Shown here: positions 1 through 9,525 of the stretch, one piece after another | Layout: each line of letters opens with the position of its first letter | Position numbering within the stretch: the stretch's first letter is position 1 | Assembly: GCA_020632635.1 (NCBI GenBank) | Contig: JACKFE010000002.1 | Coordinates: forward strand, 620,001 to 684,000 | DNA: 64,000 nucleotides | DNA from: Nitrospiraceae bacterium | GTDB lineage: Bacteria > Nitrospirota > Nitrospiria > Nitrospirales > UBA8639 | Direction: 5' to 3' | Notes under the pieces: model-generated | The model's database searches: none | Seen by the model: only the letters and a program-made list of their open reading frames with translations | What the model was told of the DNA's origin: nothing | Program-made: the position numbers and the translations under genes

Positions 1-629
1 CCATGACGGAAATGAAACAAGCGCTCCACAATCCTGAGATGTTCTCTCAAACATTGCAAGAGTTCAGCCGGCATCCCCTTCCCGTCATAGACAGATTGAA
101 GAGCCGATTGTAATTCCTTATCGATTCGCTTGAAACATACGTTAGCTCGTTCGCCATTGGCTTGATCATCCGTGTAATACCCCGATTGAAATTGCAGGGT
201 ATGTCCGAGCGGCAGGAGAGTCATATCGTGGACAAGCGCGAACAACCGGACAATCAGGTCCAGTGAGAGTTCCGGCCCGAGTGCCTGGTCAATGTTTTCC
301 AATCGTTGCCGATTGCCAGGTGGATGGCCCCCATCGCCAACCGATTCAGAAAAAACGTTCTGTCGAAGGCGAGTCAGAAACTCAACAGCCCAATAGGCTG
401 TTCCCAGACTATGAGCTAACCGGGAATGTTCCGCGGTAGGCAATCCCAAACACCCCAACCCAATCTGCCGAAGGCCCTTCAACCGTTGCATGGGAGCAGT
501 ATGAAAAACGGCCATTTCGCCCAAACTCATGGCATAGTCCCGATTGGGAAATATCCGAAAGGCATGAACCGGCGAGAGTAACACCTGAACGACTGTTGAT
601 TTTTCTTTCGTAGAGGTTCGTCCAACCAT
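1..629 (-). CDS. HD-domain phosphohydrolase, C-terminus cut by window edge
   Basis: Open reading frame of at least 209 residues that runs off the left edge, so the C-terminus is missing. The start is an ATG at 627-629, preceded in frame by a stop 33 bases upstream. What is seen: a 'PMQRLKGLRQIGL' segment near residues 47-59, 'AEHSRLAHS' at 67-74, a paired HD at 134-135 and 'PLGH' at 140-143. This order (RLxxIRQLG, then R..HS, then HD...GH) is that of HD-superfamily metal-dependent phosphohydrolases related to dGTP triphosphohydrolases. The substrate cannot be told. It is the last gene of the leftmost minus-strand group; about 100 bases separate it from the next gene upstream. Confidence 0.75.
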   Translation of the reverse strand, partial: MVGRTSTKEKSTVVQVLLSPVHAFRIFPNRDYAMSLGEMAVFHTAPMQRLKGLRQIGLGCLGLPTAEHSRLAHSLGTAYWAVEFLTRLRQNVFSESVGDGGHPPGNRQRLENIDQALGPELSLDLIVRLFALVHDMTLLPLGHTLQFQSGYYTDDQANGERANVCFKRIDKELQSALQSVYDGKGMPAELLQCLREHLRIVERLFHFRH

Positions 630-733
630 GACGGGGCTCTTGCCACTGATCCTTTGTGATTAATCCACGTCGGATAGCAATAAAACCGCTTCTCTGAGAA
701 TGCAGTCCCACCGGTGTTTCATCTCTGTCATCA

Positions 734-1417
734 TTATTTTTCGGAGGGAGTGATTAAAGAATTTTTCGGCATGGATTCTAGATGAAACCAGGTGAGAGCA
801 TCGAAGGGCAATTTTGTGATGGGATCGGCCCCATGCTCCAAAAGCCAAGGCCCGAATGGAATGTTTTTGGGTTTCGCCATCAGAATTTTTTCCACGGAGG
901 CCACCTGAACCTCAAATCCCAACGTCGCTAACATGTCCTGTAATTCTGGAAAGATGCCCTGTTCACTGATAAGCTGCAGAAAAAATCGGTTGGAATATCC
1001 CGACTCCTTCCAAGCCCGTTTATAATCCCAATCCTGATGCTGGGATGCCGCCAGAGCGACACGTTGCGCCAATTCCGGAAACGTGACGGCCAAACGCCCC
1101 ACGAATAACGTGCGGAGAGCCTTTCGATCATCAAGATCCGGCACTAAGGTTTCCAGCATTTTTTTTAGCAAGGCCAACTTTTCTTCAAGAGGTTGTCGGC
1201 AATCATGCCGAAAATGCAAGAGATGTGCTTCCTTTTTCCGGCGCTCCAACGACACCCGGCAACCATCCAGTTCCGTGACAGCCTGGCGCTCGAATTCATC
1301 TTCAGTGAGGACAATGCCTGGAGAGTCTTGGGCATGACTCATCGCCAGAGCGCACACCAAGACACTGAGAGCCATGAGAGAGGACATCGCCAGTCGTATT
1401 TGTCTCATTCGATTCAT
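734..1417 (-). CDS. Exported protein of unknown function
   Basis: A 227-residue protein that I do not recognise. The first 30 residues form a clear signal peptide: a basic start, a hydrophobic core (MSSLMALSVLVCALAM) and an AQ cleavage-type end, so it is probably periplasmic. The mature part is charged, with two conserved-looking Cys near residues 53 and 73 that could pair, and a helical middle. Its ATG overlaps the stop of the upstream membrane-protein gene by 4 bases (ATGA type), so the two are probably translated together. The overlap and the shared strand with the TIR-membrane protein and the 268-residue exported protein suggest one envelope operon. Its role is unknown. Confidence 0.6.
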   Translation of the reverse strand: MNRMRQIRLAMSSLMALSVLVCALAMSHAQDSPGIVLTEDEFERQAVTELDGCRVSLERRKKEAHLLHFRHDCRQPLEEKLALLKKMLETLVPDLDDRKALRTLFVGRLAVTFPELAQRVALAASQHQDWDYKRAWKESGYSNRFFLQLISEQGIFPELQDMLATLGFEVQVASVEKILMAKPKNIPFGPWLLEHGADPITKLPFDALTWFHLESMPKNSLITPSEK

Positions 1418-2094
1418 AGTAAAGGTTGTTCCACCTTATCAAGGAGCCGTCCGTCCATGTCGACCACCTTTCCCGGTACTTGAAGCGCAAACGACAATTC
1501 TGTTAGGACCGGAGCCCATGTTTTCATCACAAGGTCTAACTCTTCTTCATAGTCAGATTGGACCAATTCAAAGGTCGGGGACACAGGACCACCCGATTTT
1601 TTAGCAACGATTAATCTGACACACACGTTTGCTCGATTAGGGTAAGGAATAGGTATAACAAAAGCCCCCCCTTTACCTTGCAATTTCGTCTGTAAAATCA
1701 AGGCCTCAATTTGAGCAAAAGGAAGGATCCATTGGGTAAAAGGGGTCGCGACTTTCACGGTTTGATCCTTCCAATTGAACGTGACTGTGTGTGGCAAATA
1801 ATAACGAGTTCCCTGAATTCCCATCCACATTAACAAAAGACACAGTCCCCACATTATAAAAAAATCGAAAGGAGCAGCCTTTTCATCCTCTGTCACCCAA
1901 AAAGCAAAATCCCCGCACCCTATACCCAACACAAGCAAGAACAAGGTAAACAATACCATCACATCCCACGACCGATAAAAAACGACTCGATCTCCCGGGG
2001 ACCACACTTTGACCGAATGGGTCCCGCCGAGGTTCGACATTCTACCGGAATGGTGATGGTCGATAGGGGAAAGAAGACCTGTAGGATGAGCCAT
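1414..2094 (-). CDS. Membrane protein of unknown function with two TM helices
   Basis: A 226-residue protein. Two hydrophobic helices lie close together near residues 45-65 (VMVLFTLFLLVLGIGCG) and 78-93 (FIMWGLCLLLMWMGI), followed by a soluble domain rich in beta-type residues. The arrangement resembles small bacterial PH-like membrane proteins, but I cannot assign a family. The ATG at 2094 is preceded by GAGGAG. An alternative ATG lies 18 codons inside. The gene overlaps its downstream neighbour by 4 bases and follows the TIR-membrane gene by about 100 bases on the same strand. Function unknown. Confidence 0.6.
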   Translation of the reverse strand: MAHPTGLLSPIDHHHSGRMSNLGGTHSVKVWSPGDRVVFYRSWDVMVLFTLFLLVLGIGCGDFAFWVTEDEKAAPFDFFIMWGLCLLLMWMGIQGTRYYLPHTVTFNWKDQTVKVATPFTQWILPFAQIEALILQTKLQGKGGAFVIPIPYPNRANVCVRLIVAKKSGGPVSPTFELVQSDYEEELDLVMKTWAPVLTELSFALQVPGKVVDMDGRLLDKVEQPLL

Positions 2095-2201
2095 TATCTC
2101 TTTCTCCTCACCAACCCTTTAAATCCTTCTTCCCGTGAACATGTGGAAGGTTCGCCATACTCCTGGTCAACCCTATTGAGATGCTTTTCGTTCGAAATCT
2201 C

Positions 2202-3752
2202 TCATGATAACCCAATCAGGGTCCTCACCGGTTCAAATAATGGACTATACCGAATGGCATCGAATACGGTCGGACGCAAATCTTGGGGATTCCCCGCCGT
2301 CCCGGCTTTCACATACCCGGCCTCCCCTTTCAAATCCACGACCAGTTGATGGCTATTCGGATCGACACTCATGGAAGTGATTTCAAAATGCGCGAGATCT
2401 TCTACGGTTAAAAATTCGTTCTCTCCGATCATCACACCGGGGATGCCTTGCGGACTGACATAGTCCACAGTTCCTCGAAAGCCCTCAGGAATGCGTCGTT
2501 CGCCAGTGCCGGGATCCTGCCAGGAAAAATCCACATCCTGAATAGGCAGCACCGAATGAGCAATCAGTTTCTTCGTCACGGCGTCACGTTTTGGATCTCC
2601 TGAATCATTTGTATTATCTGATTTTTCTTGAAGCACCATGACCAAGGCTTCATCTTGCCCAAACAGTTCAATCGTCCCAGGCTTGTGTTCAAAAATGACT
2701 TGATAGGTCAACTCCTGATCTTGTGGAAAGGGAATGGAAAGTCCCGGGGTCGCCTTCAACCCTGATTGAATAAGTTGCACGGCATGAATTCGGGACATCA
2801 CGACTCGCTGCCGCCCTTGCGTCGTGCGAATCGACCACGTCACGGCATTGTCCGGGGACACTTCCATGCTCACGACCGCCTCATCGGTCAGCACGATGCT
2901 ATCGAGTTGACCCACAACCGCTTCCTTATGCTCGGTCATTTCAAGAGTAATATCCGGCGAAATACTGGGCCGATCCGCCACAAACGTGACGGTCTTTCCA
3001 TCCACCTCCACATCCTGCCAGGCTTTGGGGGGATAGCTATCCGAATCCATGTCATATTCGGCCGGATCCGCGACCAGCAGCCGATCAGGATTAACCGAGA
3101 GTTTCCCCACATGCTGGAATGTCAGCGCATCAAACGACTGGTGATCCATCAAACGGATATTACCCGTCTCGGGAATGACTCGAAATTCCATCCGAGCAGT
3201 CTGCACATGGACGGACATAACCGGATCGATCCGAATAAAGGAACTCGCGATCAACAACAAAGCCGCCCCCCCACCGAGAATCACCTTGAGCCCTAGCAGC
3301 GAGATCAGTTTCCCGAACAATGAGGGTTTCGTGGAAGATGTCTCGGGTAATTGAATCGCCTGTCCGGATAATTTTGCGCGAATCACATCAAGCAGAATGG
3401 CGAATTCTGGCGTTCCAGCCGACCCATCCCATTCGAGAAATTTCAAGGATTGAATGCCCGTAAAGGCCAAAGGAATGGCATGAGCAGCCATCATCACCGG
3501 AACGATTTTTTCCTGGGCAAGGGCCTCGCGGGCCTCCGCACGCACCCACCGGGAATGTTTGGCATGATCCGTCCACAACACGATGACGCATCGGGCCGCA
3601 GCCAGTGCGTCTTCGATCGTTTTATCCCACTCGCTGCCGACCTGAATCTGGCGATCCCACCAGACGGTCACTCCCGCTTGGTCCAAGCCCGCAGCGAGGG
3701 TCTGGGCAACCTGTCGATCTTCACTGGCATAACTAATGAACACATCCTTCAT
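2202..3752 (-). CDS. TIR-domain protein with one TM helix and a large extracytoplasmic domain
   Basis: A 516-residue protein. Residues 1-130 are a TIR domain: 'DVFISYASED' opens the fold and 'SRWVRAEAREAL' (67-78) gives the W-x-x-x-E pattern with E73 at the usual catalytic position of NAD-cleaving TIRs. A hydrophobic helix spans about 150-172. The rest, about 340 residues, is beta-rich with no further membrane segment and would sit outside the cytoplasm if the TIR is inside. TIR domains signal by self-association or by NAD+ hydrolysis; which applies here is not visible. It lies 20 bases downstream of an exported-protein gene and upstream of two more envelope genes. I do not recognise the outer domain. 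Confidence 0.8.
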   Translation of the reverse strand: MKDVFISYASEDRQVAQTLAAGLDQAGVTVWWDRQIQVGSEWDKTIEDALAAARCVIVLWTDHAKHSRWVRAEAREALAQEKIVPVMMAAHAIPLAFTGIQSLKFLEWDGSAGTPEFAILLDVIRAKLSGQAIQLPETSSTKPSLFGKLISLLGLKVILGGGAALLLIASSFIRIDPVMSVHVQTARMEFRVIPETGNIRLMDHQSFDALTFQHVGKLSVNPDRLLVADPAEYDMDSDSYPPKAWQDVEVDGKTVTFVADRPSISPDITLEMTEHKEAVVGQLDSIVLTDEAVVSMEVSPDNAVTWSIRTTQGRQRVVMSRIHAVQLIQSGLKATPGLSIPFPQDQELTYQVIFEHKPGTIELFGQDEALVMVLQEKSDNTNDSGDPKRDAVTKKLIAHSVLPIQDVDFSWQDPGTGERRIPEGFRGTVDYVSPQGIPGVMIGENEFLTVEDLAHFEITSMSVDPNSHQLVVDLKGEAGYVKAGTAGNPQDLRPTVFDAIRYSPLFEPVRTLIGLS

Positions 3753-3772
3753 GGTTGAAGGCGATACTCCCG

Positions 3773-4579
3773 TTACGGATTGACGGCAGGCTGATGATAG
3801 AAATGAATCTCTTGTGAAAGCGTTTGATTCGTCGAAAGGGAAAACCCGCTAAGAGTCAAGATATAGGGACCAGGGTCGGCCTCTTTCGCTTCCCAGTGAA
3901 TGGTAAAGGGGCGCCCGGCACGTTTCCGGCGAAAGGTCTGACTGTCCATTTCTTGGCCCGTTGATTCCTGACGGATTGTGGCGAACAACCTGGCATCTTC
4001 TCCTGTTTTGAAGGTAAAGAAATACCCCGTCACGACAGAAGGCGCATCCTGGTGAAACAACAGAGCAGGAGCCACTCGCTCCAGACTGGAAGGCGACTCC
4101 GCATCCAGACGAACCAGCACACCCAAATCATATAAATCCACCTTGGGTGTCAATTGCTGCAATACCGGCTGGCTCGGCCAGGAAAACGTATTCTGAAACC
4201 CCGGGCTCCAGGGTTCAGCCGGCTGCACCTTATCCAACCAATAATATGTCTGATAGTCCAGTTCTCGCACCGTCACATACACCGCATGGGGATCTTCCAG
4301 AAAAAACTTCAACTTCACGGATTGAGGAAAGTGGTCGGAAGAAGCCGGCTCTTGAAAATCGGCCAGCACGGAAATTAATTCCACGCTCGGACCCGCAACC
4401 GGCTTGGGCTTCACGCCTTCCCTCCAGCTGCCATTTGCATTCCGGCTTCGGGGCTGGTACTCCAAGTCCACTTGTGCCCATCCGGGAACGCCCATCATGC
4501 CCGTTCCTAACAGGATAAGCCATAACCACCAGCCACATCGCGTTAAAACACCTTGGGGGATCGCCATTAAAGACCGCAC
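3773..4579 (-). CDS. Exported protein of unknown function
   Basis: A 268-residue protein with an N-terminal signal peptide (hydrophobic core around residues 16-33, cleavage near GWAQ). The mature part has many aromatic and proline residues and short strands, as in beta-sandwich periplasmic proteins. No catalytic motif is seen. It is the first gene of the minus-strand envelope group and is divergent from the chemoreceptor gene at 4860, so the roughly 280 bases between must hold promoters for both. The ATG at 4579 or another four codons inside could be the start. Its stop is 20 bases before the TIR-protein start, suggesting a functional link. Confidence 0.6.
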   Translation of the reverse strand: MRSLMAIPQGVLTRCGWWLWLILLGTGMMGVPGWAQVDLEYQPRSRNANGSWREGVKPKPVAGPSVELISVLADFQEPASSDHFPQSVKLKFFLEDPHAVYVTVRELDYQTYYWLDKVQPAEPWSPGFQNTFSWPSQPVLQQLTPKVDLYDLGVLVRLDAESPSSLERVAPALLFHQDAPSVVTGYFFTFKTGEDARLFATIRQESTGQEMDSQTFRRKRAGRPFTIHWEAKEADPGPYILTLSGFSLSTNQTLSQEIHFYHQPAVNP

Positions 4580-4859
4580 CGCCTGATGAGAGATTTCATG
4601 ACCGGATTAACGGACAGAACGAAAAACAGTCTAACGCGGACGGGAATCTGAATCCAGAGGGACCGACATGGCTGCCTCTCCACTATCGGCATCAATCGGC
4701 ACAATCGCTTAAGGTCACATTTTGCATCTCCGATATATCAACAAGGAGCCCCACGTCTCCAGAAACGCATGTTGCCCAACAATCTCCTTGAAGGAAACAC
4801 TCGACTCACGATCAACACCCAGTTCGTATTCCTTCATTCAAACAGCCTCTAGGAAAACC

Positions 4860-6401
4860 ATGTATCAGGAATATGCCGACTCGATGATTAAACCCATCCG
4901 CCAGGGACGGGTCACTCTTCCCATTCTGCTGTGCGCCCTCCTCGTCGTGACCATCTGCGCCTTGGTGTTATTTTCGATCAAGGCCCACAACGTCGAACAA
5001 GTGGGGCTGGACAAAGCCAAGGCCCTGGCTGATCAAGTCAAAACCCTTCGGAGTTTTTATGCCAGCCAAGTGGTGACCAGGGCCAAACAGGCCGGGATGG
5101 CCATCAATTATGATTGGAATCAACGAGAAGGCACGCTTCCCTTGCCTGCCACATTTACCAATGTGTTAGGGAGAGAAATTGAAAAGGAAAACCCCGGGAC
5201 ACGGATTCGCCTGTACAGCCGATACCCCTTCCCGCATCGAAAAGACACGGAAACCTATGACGAATTTGAACAGGATGCGCTTCGAGCTCTGGAACGTCAA
5301 CCGCACCAGCCGTTTTATCGATTTGAAAATCTTCAAAACCGATTATCGGTTCGATATGCGATTGCCGACGTGATGGAAGAAGCCTGCGTGGTTTGCCATA
5401 ACGCCCATCCTGAAACGCCCAAACGGGATTGGAAGGTCGGCGACGTTCGAGGCGTGGTGGAAGTGATCTCCCCTGTGGATGACGTGGAGCATGATTTACA
5501 AACCGGGGCCATCATGTTGCTTGGAGCCATCTCCCTCGGCCTGTTACTCGTGGTGGTTATCAGCTATTTCTCCATCAAAAAACCCATTCACTCCGTGGTG
5601 GATGTGCTTTCGGCGACTTCCACCCAAATAGCGGTGGCAGTGGAAGAACAAGAACGAACCGCCTCGCTTCAATCTGACAGCATTCAGGATACCACCGCCA
5701 CCATGGAGGAACTGAAAGCCTCCTCCATGTCCGTCGCCGAACAGTCGGAATCGGCCGCCATAGGGGCACAAACGGCTTCCTCACTCGCCGAACAAGGATC
5801 CCGTTCCATTCAAGAGGTGATGGACGGCATGCATTTGGTCTTTCAAAAAGTTGACCTCATTGCGCACCAAATCCAGCGATTGGATGAACATAGCTGTCAA
5901 ATTGGCAGCATTATTAAATTGGTATCGGATCTCGCTCATCAAACAAATCTTCTGTCGCTGAATGCCTCCATTGAAGCCGTTCGGGCTGGTGAACACGGAA
6001 AAGGGTTTGCCGTCGTCGCGGAAGAAATCCGAAAATTGGCTGACCAAAGCAAGCTGTCGGCGGAAAAAATCCAAGGGCTCATTGGAGAAATCCAAAAACA
6101 TACTTCCGCGACCGTCCAAGTCAGCGAAGAAGGCGCCAATACCGTGCAGACAACTCGTGATTTGGCTCAAAGCGCGGCCGATTCCTTCAAGGGAGTGCTG
6201 TCGGCCGTCACCCGTGCCTATGAGAGCGCGCTTCATATTTCCTTAAGTGTCAAAGAGCAGGCCAGGGCCATCCGGCCAGTGGTCGAAGCCATGGAAGTGT
6301 TCACCAGCGGCGCCCAGGAAACCGCAGCCGGACTTCGAGAAACCAAGATGGGCGTCATGGCAATCAAACAAACTGCCGATCGATTGAAATCCATGGTGTA
6401 A
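4860..6401 (+). CDS. Methyl-accepting chemotaxis protein with haem-type Tll0287-like (DUF3365) sensor
   Basis: A 513-residue chemoreceptor from the ATG at 4860; a longer reading from a TTG at 4722 adds residues with no family features. TM1 is at about 18-40 and TM2 at about 216-238. Between them is a periplasmic domain with 'CVVCH' (C176, C179, H180), the CxxCH signature for covalent haem c, placed as in DUF3365/Tll0287-like sensors. This suggests sensing of redox state or a haem ligand such as oxygen or NO. The C-terminal coiled coil carries the conserved hairpin tip ('TNLLSLNASIEAVRAGE'). No HAMP domain is obvious. The next three genes are a CheW, a CheA and a receiver-cyclase, its likely signalling partners. 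Confidence 0.9.
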   Translation: MYQEYADSMIKPIRQGRVTLPILLCALLVVTICALVLFSIKAHNVEQVGLDKAKALADQVKTLRSFYASQVVTRAKQAGMAINYDWNQREGTLPLPATFTNVLGREIEKENPGTRIRLYSRYPFPHRKDTETYDEFEQDALRALERQPHQPFYRFENLQNRLSVRYAIADVMEEACVVCHNAHPETPKRDWKVGDVRGVVEVISPVDDVEHDLQTGAIMLLGAISLGLLLVVVISYFSIKKPIHSVVDVLSATSTQIAVAVEEQERTASLQSDSIQDTTATMEELKASSMSVAEQSESAAIGAQTASSLAEQGSRSIQEVMDGMHLVFQKVDLIAHQIQRLDEHSCQIGSIIKLVSDLAHQTNLLSLNASIEAVRAGEHGKGFAVVAEEIRKLADQSKLSAEKIQGLIGEIQKHTSATVQVSEEGANTVQTTRDLAQSAADSFKGVLSAVTRAYESALHISLSVKEQARAIRPVVEAMEVFTSGAQETAAGLRETKMGVMAIKQTADRLKSMV

Positions 6402-6417
6402 GCCCGCAAGGCATCAC

Positions 6418-6439
6418 GGAGGCTCCTGCGTGAGCCTCC
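6418..6439. other. Hairpin between receptor and CheW genes
   Basis: A perfect 8-bp inverted repeat (GGAGGCTC / GAGCCTCC) with a 6-base loop lies 17 bases after the receptor stop. No T-run follows, so it is not a textbook intrinsic terminator. It may be a processing or mRNA-stability element that sets the receptor apart from cheW-cheA. Confidence 0.4.
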
Positions 6440-6469
6440 ACTGCGGTCTGTCATCCTGGTACTGATATC

Positions 6470-7456
6470 ATGCCGCTCACCAATCCACTCACCCCCACGC
6501 TGTTCTTGTGGTCATCAGGACCGATACATTGGGGCATTGAAGCCAGCCAGATTTGCGAAGTCCTCCCCTATAGCCCTCTCCACATCCTGCCCGGATTTCC
6601 CCCGTACGTCTTGGGATTCTTTCAGCATCGTTCCCAATGGATCCCGGTTCTGGATCTTGCAGACCAAGGGAATGCGGTAACATATGAGCCTTCAGATGTC
6701 TTCGTTGTCTGTGAGGCCCCAGCGGGGACTTGGGCCTGCCTAGCCACGGCACTGCATGGCTTTGTCGAGGCGGATTTTCAGGAGCCGCTCTCTCTCCCGA
6801 AAGGTCAATCCACCCTTTTCCACCAGGTGGCGACTAGGTCTATTCTCTGGGAGCATCGCACCATTTTTCTGCTCGACATTCCTCTGCTGAATACGTCGGT
6901 CTTAGCCCCAATCCGTCGAACCGTTCCGCCCCTGCCATCTGATCAACAAGTGGAACATCCCGAGACTTTACAGACTATCCCTTCAGCAAAATCCCCCTGC
7001 ATAGGCTCTCCACAAGTGTCCTTGGCGCTTTTCCAGTTTGGAGGTATGACCTTCGGCGTCGAAATGGCCAATTTGCAGGAATGCTTGGAAATTCAAGATA
7101 TGAGTCCAATTCCGTGTTGTCCACCCTGGATCATTGGCCAGACCAATATCCATGGGGATATTTTCACGATTCTCGATATCCGCTCATTCCTCCAAGCCCC
7201 ACCAGGTCCCTGGAGGGCGCCCATCACCTGCATCATTCCCCGACTGCCTCAACAGGATATCGCGATTGCGGTGGATTCCATTCTAGGCTCGATTACTCTT
7301 CCTTGCAGTGCCATACTTCGACATCCCACATGGCATCTACCCCAAGGCGAAAGCTTCATCACAGGACTGGTGATGCATTCATCCCTGCCGTTCTCGGTTA
7401 TTGATCTAGAAAGTCTTCTCTCCAGCGAAAGGGTCACGGTGTATGACCCCGTCTAG
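6470..7456 (+). CDS. CheW-like adaptor with two CheW domains
   Basis: A 328-residue soluble protein. Two CheW-like halves can be seen. The first (about 10-140) has 'WGIEASQICEVL' and 'VLGFFQHRSQWIPVLDL'; the second (about 185-320) has 'FGVEMANLQECLEI' and 'IIGQTNIHGDIFTILDI'. Both show the GxxxxRGxxxPVxDL-type core of CheW, loosely conserved in the second copy. CheW proteins couple receptors to the CheA kinase at the membrane array. The gene starts about 70 bases after the receptor and ends about 55 bases before cheA, on the same strand. A double CheW could bridge more than one receptor-kinase contact or act as a CheV-like scaffold, but no receiver domain is present. Confidence 0.85.
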   Translation: MPLTNPLTPTLFLWSSGPIHWGIEASQICEVLPYSPLHILPGFPPYVLGFFQHRSQWIPVLDLADQGNAVTYEPSDVFVVCEAPAGTWACLATALHGFVEADFQEPLSLPKGQSTLFHQVATRSILWEHRTIFLLDIPLLNTSVLAPIRRTVPPLPSDQQVEHPETLQTIPSAKSPCIGSPQVSLALFQFGGMTFGVEMANLQECLEIQDMSPIPCCPPWIIGQTNIHGDIFTILDIRSFLQAPPGPWRAPITCIIPRLPQQDIAIAVDSILGSITLPCSAILRHPTWHLPQGESFITGLVMHSSLPFSVIDLESLLSSERVTVYDPV

Positions 7457-7509
7457 CCAATTCATCTTCCAGAAATGGAGAGTGGTCAGACATCGGATTG
7501 GATGGTTCG

Positions 7510-9486
7510 ATGAAAATTGAAGACCCCGAGCTCCATCAACTCTTTGAAGCTGAAAGCGCGGAATACCTTCAGCGCTTGGATGAAGGGTTGACTCAATTGG
7601 AAAGCTCACCCGACGACCAAGAGCTGCTGGTTACCGTATTCAGGGATATTCATAGCTTAAAGGGAGCAGCCAGAATGTTGGGCGCGGAGGATCTCGAGTC
7701 CTTGGCTCACGCGGTGGAAGACTGGTTCGGAGCGGCCAAACGAGGGCAAATCACCTTAGATTCCGGTTTACTGAATACGCTTCATGATGCCTTACATGGC
7801 ATGCGCCGACTGATTGAAGAAGTCCTCACCGGTCACCCTTCGGGGATCGATCTCCTGGGAATGTTGGAACGGTTGCAAAACCCAACCGCTACCTCCCCTC
7901 CCCGACCAGCAGAACCAAGCAACAAGATCGGTCAGACTGCCCAGCCAATCGCCACACCCCCGACGGCTTCACGACCTCAACGTCCAGACGCAGAAACCAG
8001 CGTCCCCTTCCCGAGTATGTCTTCTAAGCCTCCTGCCAACTCTCACGCCTCTCAAGCGGTGGCTCCCTCCCTTCCGATATCCCCACAATTGGCTATCCAG
8101 ACGATTCGAGTGGATGCCCATAAATTGGATACGTTCCTAACGCAAACCATCGCCATGCGCATGCAGATCAAACAAATGGGCGAGCAACTGAAAGGTCTCG
8201 CACAAGTCTCGCACATTCAAGAGGAATGGGCCCGAACACTTTTCGAGGCTCGTGTTGCGCAACCTCCCGTTGCTCACGTCGAACATCAACATTCGGCAGC
8301 CCTGTTGGCGCAGGAACGAGAAACGACACGAACCAAATTGGATCAGATCGGCATCGTCATCGCTCACCTCATGCACTCCCTGGAGAGCCATCAGCATCGA
8401 ATGGAACGATTGGTCATGAAACTGGAAGATCAGGTCCGGACCGCCAGACTGCTGCCTTTTTCCACACTGTTTCGTGTATTTCCCCGAATGGTCAAGGACT
8501 TGGCACCTCTTGTGGGAAAGCAAGCCTCCCTCATTGTGACGGGAGGAGATATATTAGTGGATAAAGTTGTTATTGAAAGTCTGAAAGACCCGCTCATGCA
8601 TCTGATTCGAAATGCCTTAGATCATGGTCTGGAACCTCCTGGTCAACGAATAGACAGTGGGAAACCTCCTGAAGGCACCATCTCTCTCTCTGCTAAACAC
8701 ACGGCCACCCATACGGTGCTGGAAATACGGGATGATGGGAAAGGATTAGATCGAGAGGCCATCATACGCAAAGCGACACTCCAAGGTCTGATGACGGACG
8801 ATCACGCTCCCCCTCTCACATCGGAGGAAGTACTTTCCTTGATTTTTCACCCTGGATTTTCCACCAAATCCGAGGTCAGCCAACTCTCCGGCCGGGGGAT
8901 GGGTATGGAAATCGTCCGTGCTCAGGTTGAGGCCTTACATGGTACCGTCCATATTGAATCCACCCCTCATTGTGGAACAGCTTTTCGACTGCACATTCCC
9001 CTTTCCTTAACCTCCACTCGCGTGCTGTTGACTAGGATTGGGCCCTATCGTCTTGGGATTCCATTGGACTGTGTGGAACATACGTTGGAAGTGGACCCTC
9101 ACACCACCTTTTCCCTTGAGGGACAGACCGCCATGATCTACCGGGAACATCCTTTGTTTCTCTCGTCCCTCACCTCACTCTTAGCGCTCCAGACAGGCCC
9201 CTCATACATCGAGGGGATGCCCCACAGTCTTGCCGCCGACCAACCGCACCGGACCTGTCTGGTGCTGGCGATCGGCGAACGACGTTGGGGAATCCTCGTG
9301 GAGGGATTTTCCGGAGAAGAGGAAGTCGTCATGAAACCAACCGGCGGGATTCTCCAGCGAGTGAGAAATGTGGCTGGATCGGGCATCTTAAAAGATGGAA
9401 CGGTCTGCGTCATCCTTCATCCGGATGACCTCCTTAAATCCGCCCAGAAAGCCGGAATGGCTTCAAGAAGCATAGGGCCTCAGTGA
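7510..9486 (+). CDS. cheA: CheA-type chemosensory histidine kinase
   Basis: About 658 residues from the ATG at 7510; an upstream TTG at 7498 is also possible. Domains in order: an Hpt domain with 'IHSLKGAAR' (phospho-accepting His about residue 48); a proline-rich linker (about 125-190) in place of a clear P2 domain; a helical dimerisation segment; an HATPase with N-box 'LIRNALDHGLE', G1 'DDGKGLD' and G2 'GRGMGMEIV'; and a C-terminal CheW-like domain. There is no receiver domain on the protein. The adjacent receiver-cyclase gene is the obvious phosphate acceptor. The linker is low-complexity. The set lacks cheR, cheB and cheY in this window. Confidence 0.92.
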   Translation: MKIEDPELHQLFEAESAEYLQRLDEGLTQLESSPDDQELLVTVFRDIHSLKGAARMLGAEDLESLAHAVEDWFGAAKRGQITLDSGLLNTLHDALHGMRRLIEEVLTGHPSGIDLLGMLERLQNPTATSPPRPAEPSNKIGQTAQPIATPPTASRPQRPDAETSVPFPSMSSKPPANSHASQAVAPSLPISPQLAIQTIRVDAHKLDTFLTQTIAMRMQIKQMGEQLKGLAQVSHIQEEWARTLFEARVAQPPVAHVEHQHSAALLAQERETTRTKLDQIGIVIAHLMHSLESHQHRMERLVMKLEDQVRTARLLPFSTLFRVFPRMVKDLAPLVGKQASLIVTGGDILVDKVVIESLKDPLMHLIRNALDHGLEPPGQRIDSGKPPEGTISLSAKHTATHTVLEIRDDGKGLDREAIIRKATLQGLMTDDHAPPLTSEEVLSLIFHPGFSTKSEVSQLSGRGMGMEIVRAQVEALHGTVHIESTPHCGTAFRLHIPLSLTSTRVLLTRIGPYRLGIPLDCVEHTLEVDPHTTFSLEGQTAMIYREHPLFLSSLTSLLALQTGPSYIEGMPHSLAADQPHRTCLVLAIGERRWGILVEGFSGEEEVVMKPTGGILQRVRNVAGSGILKDGTVCVILHPDDLLKSAQKAGMASRSIGPQ

Positions 9487-9525
9487 CCTCAGTACGGATT
9501 CGATGAGAGCCAATGGCCACCTCCC

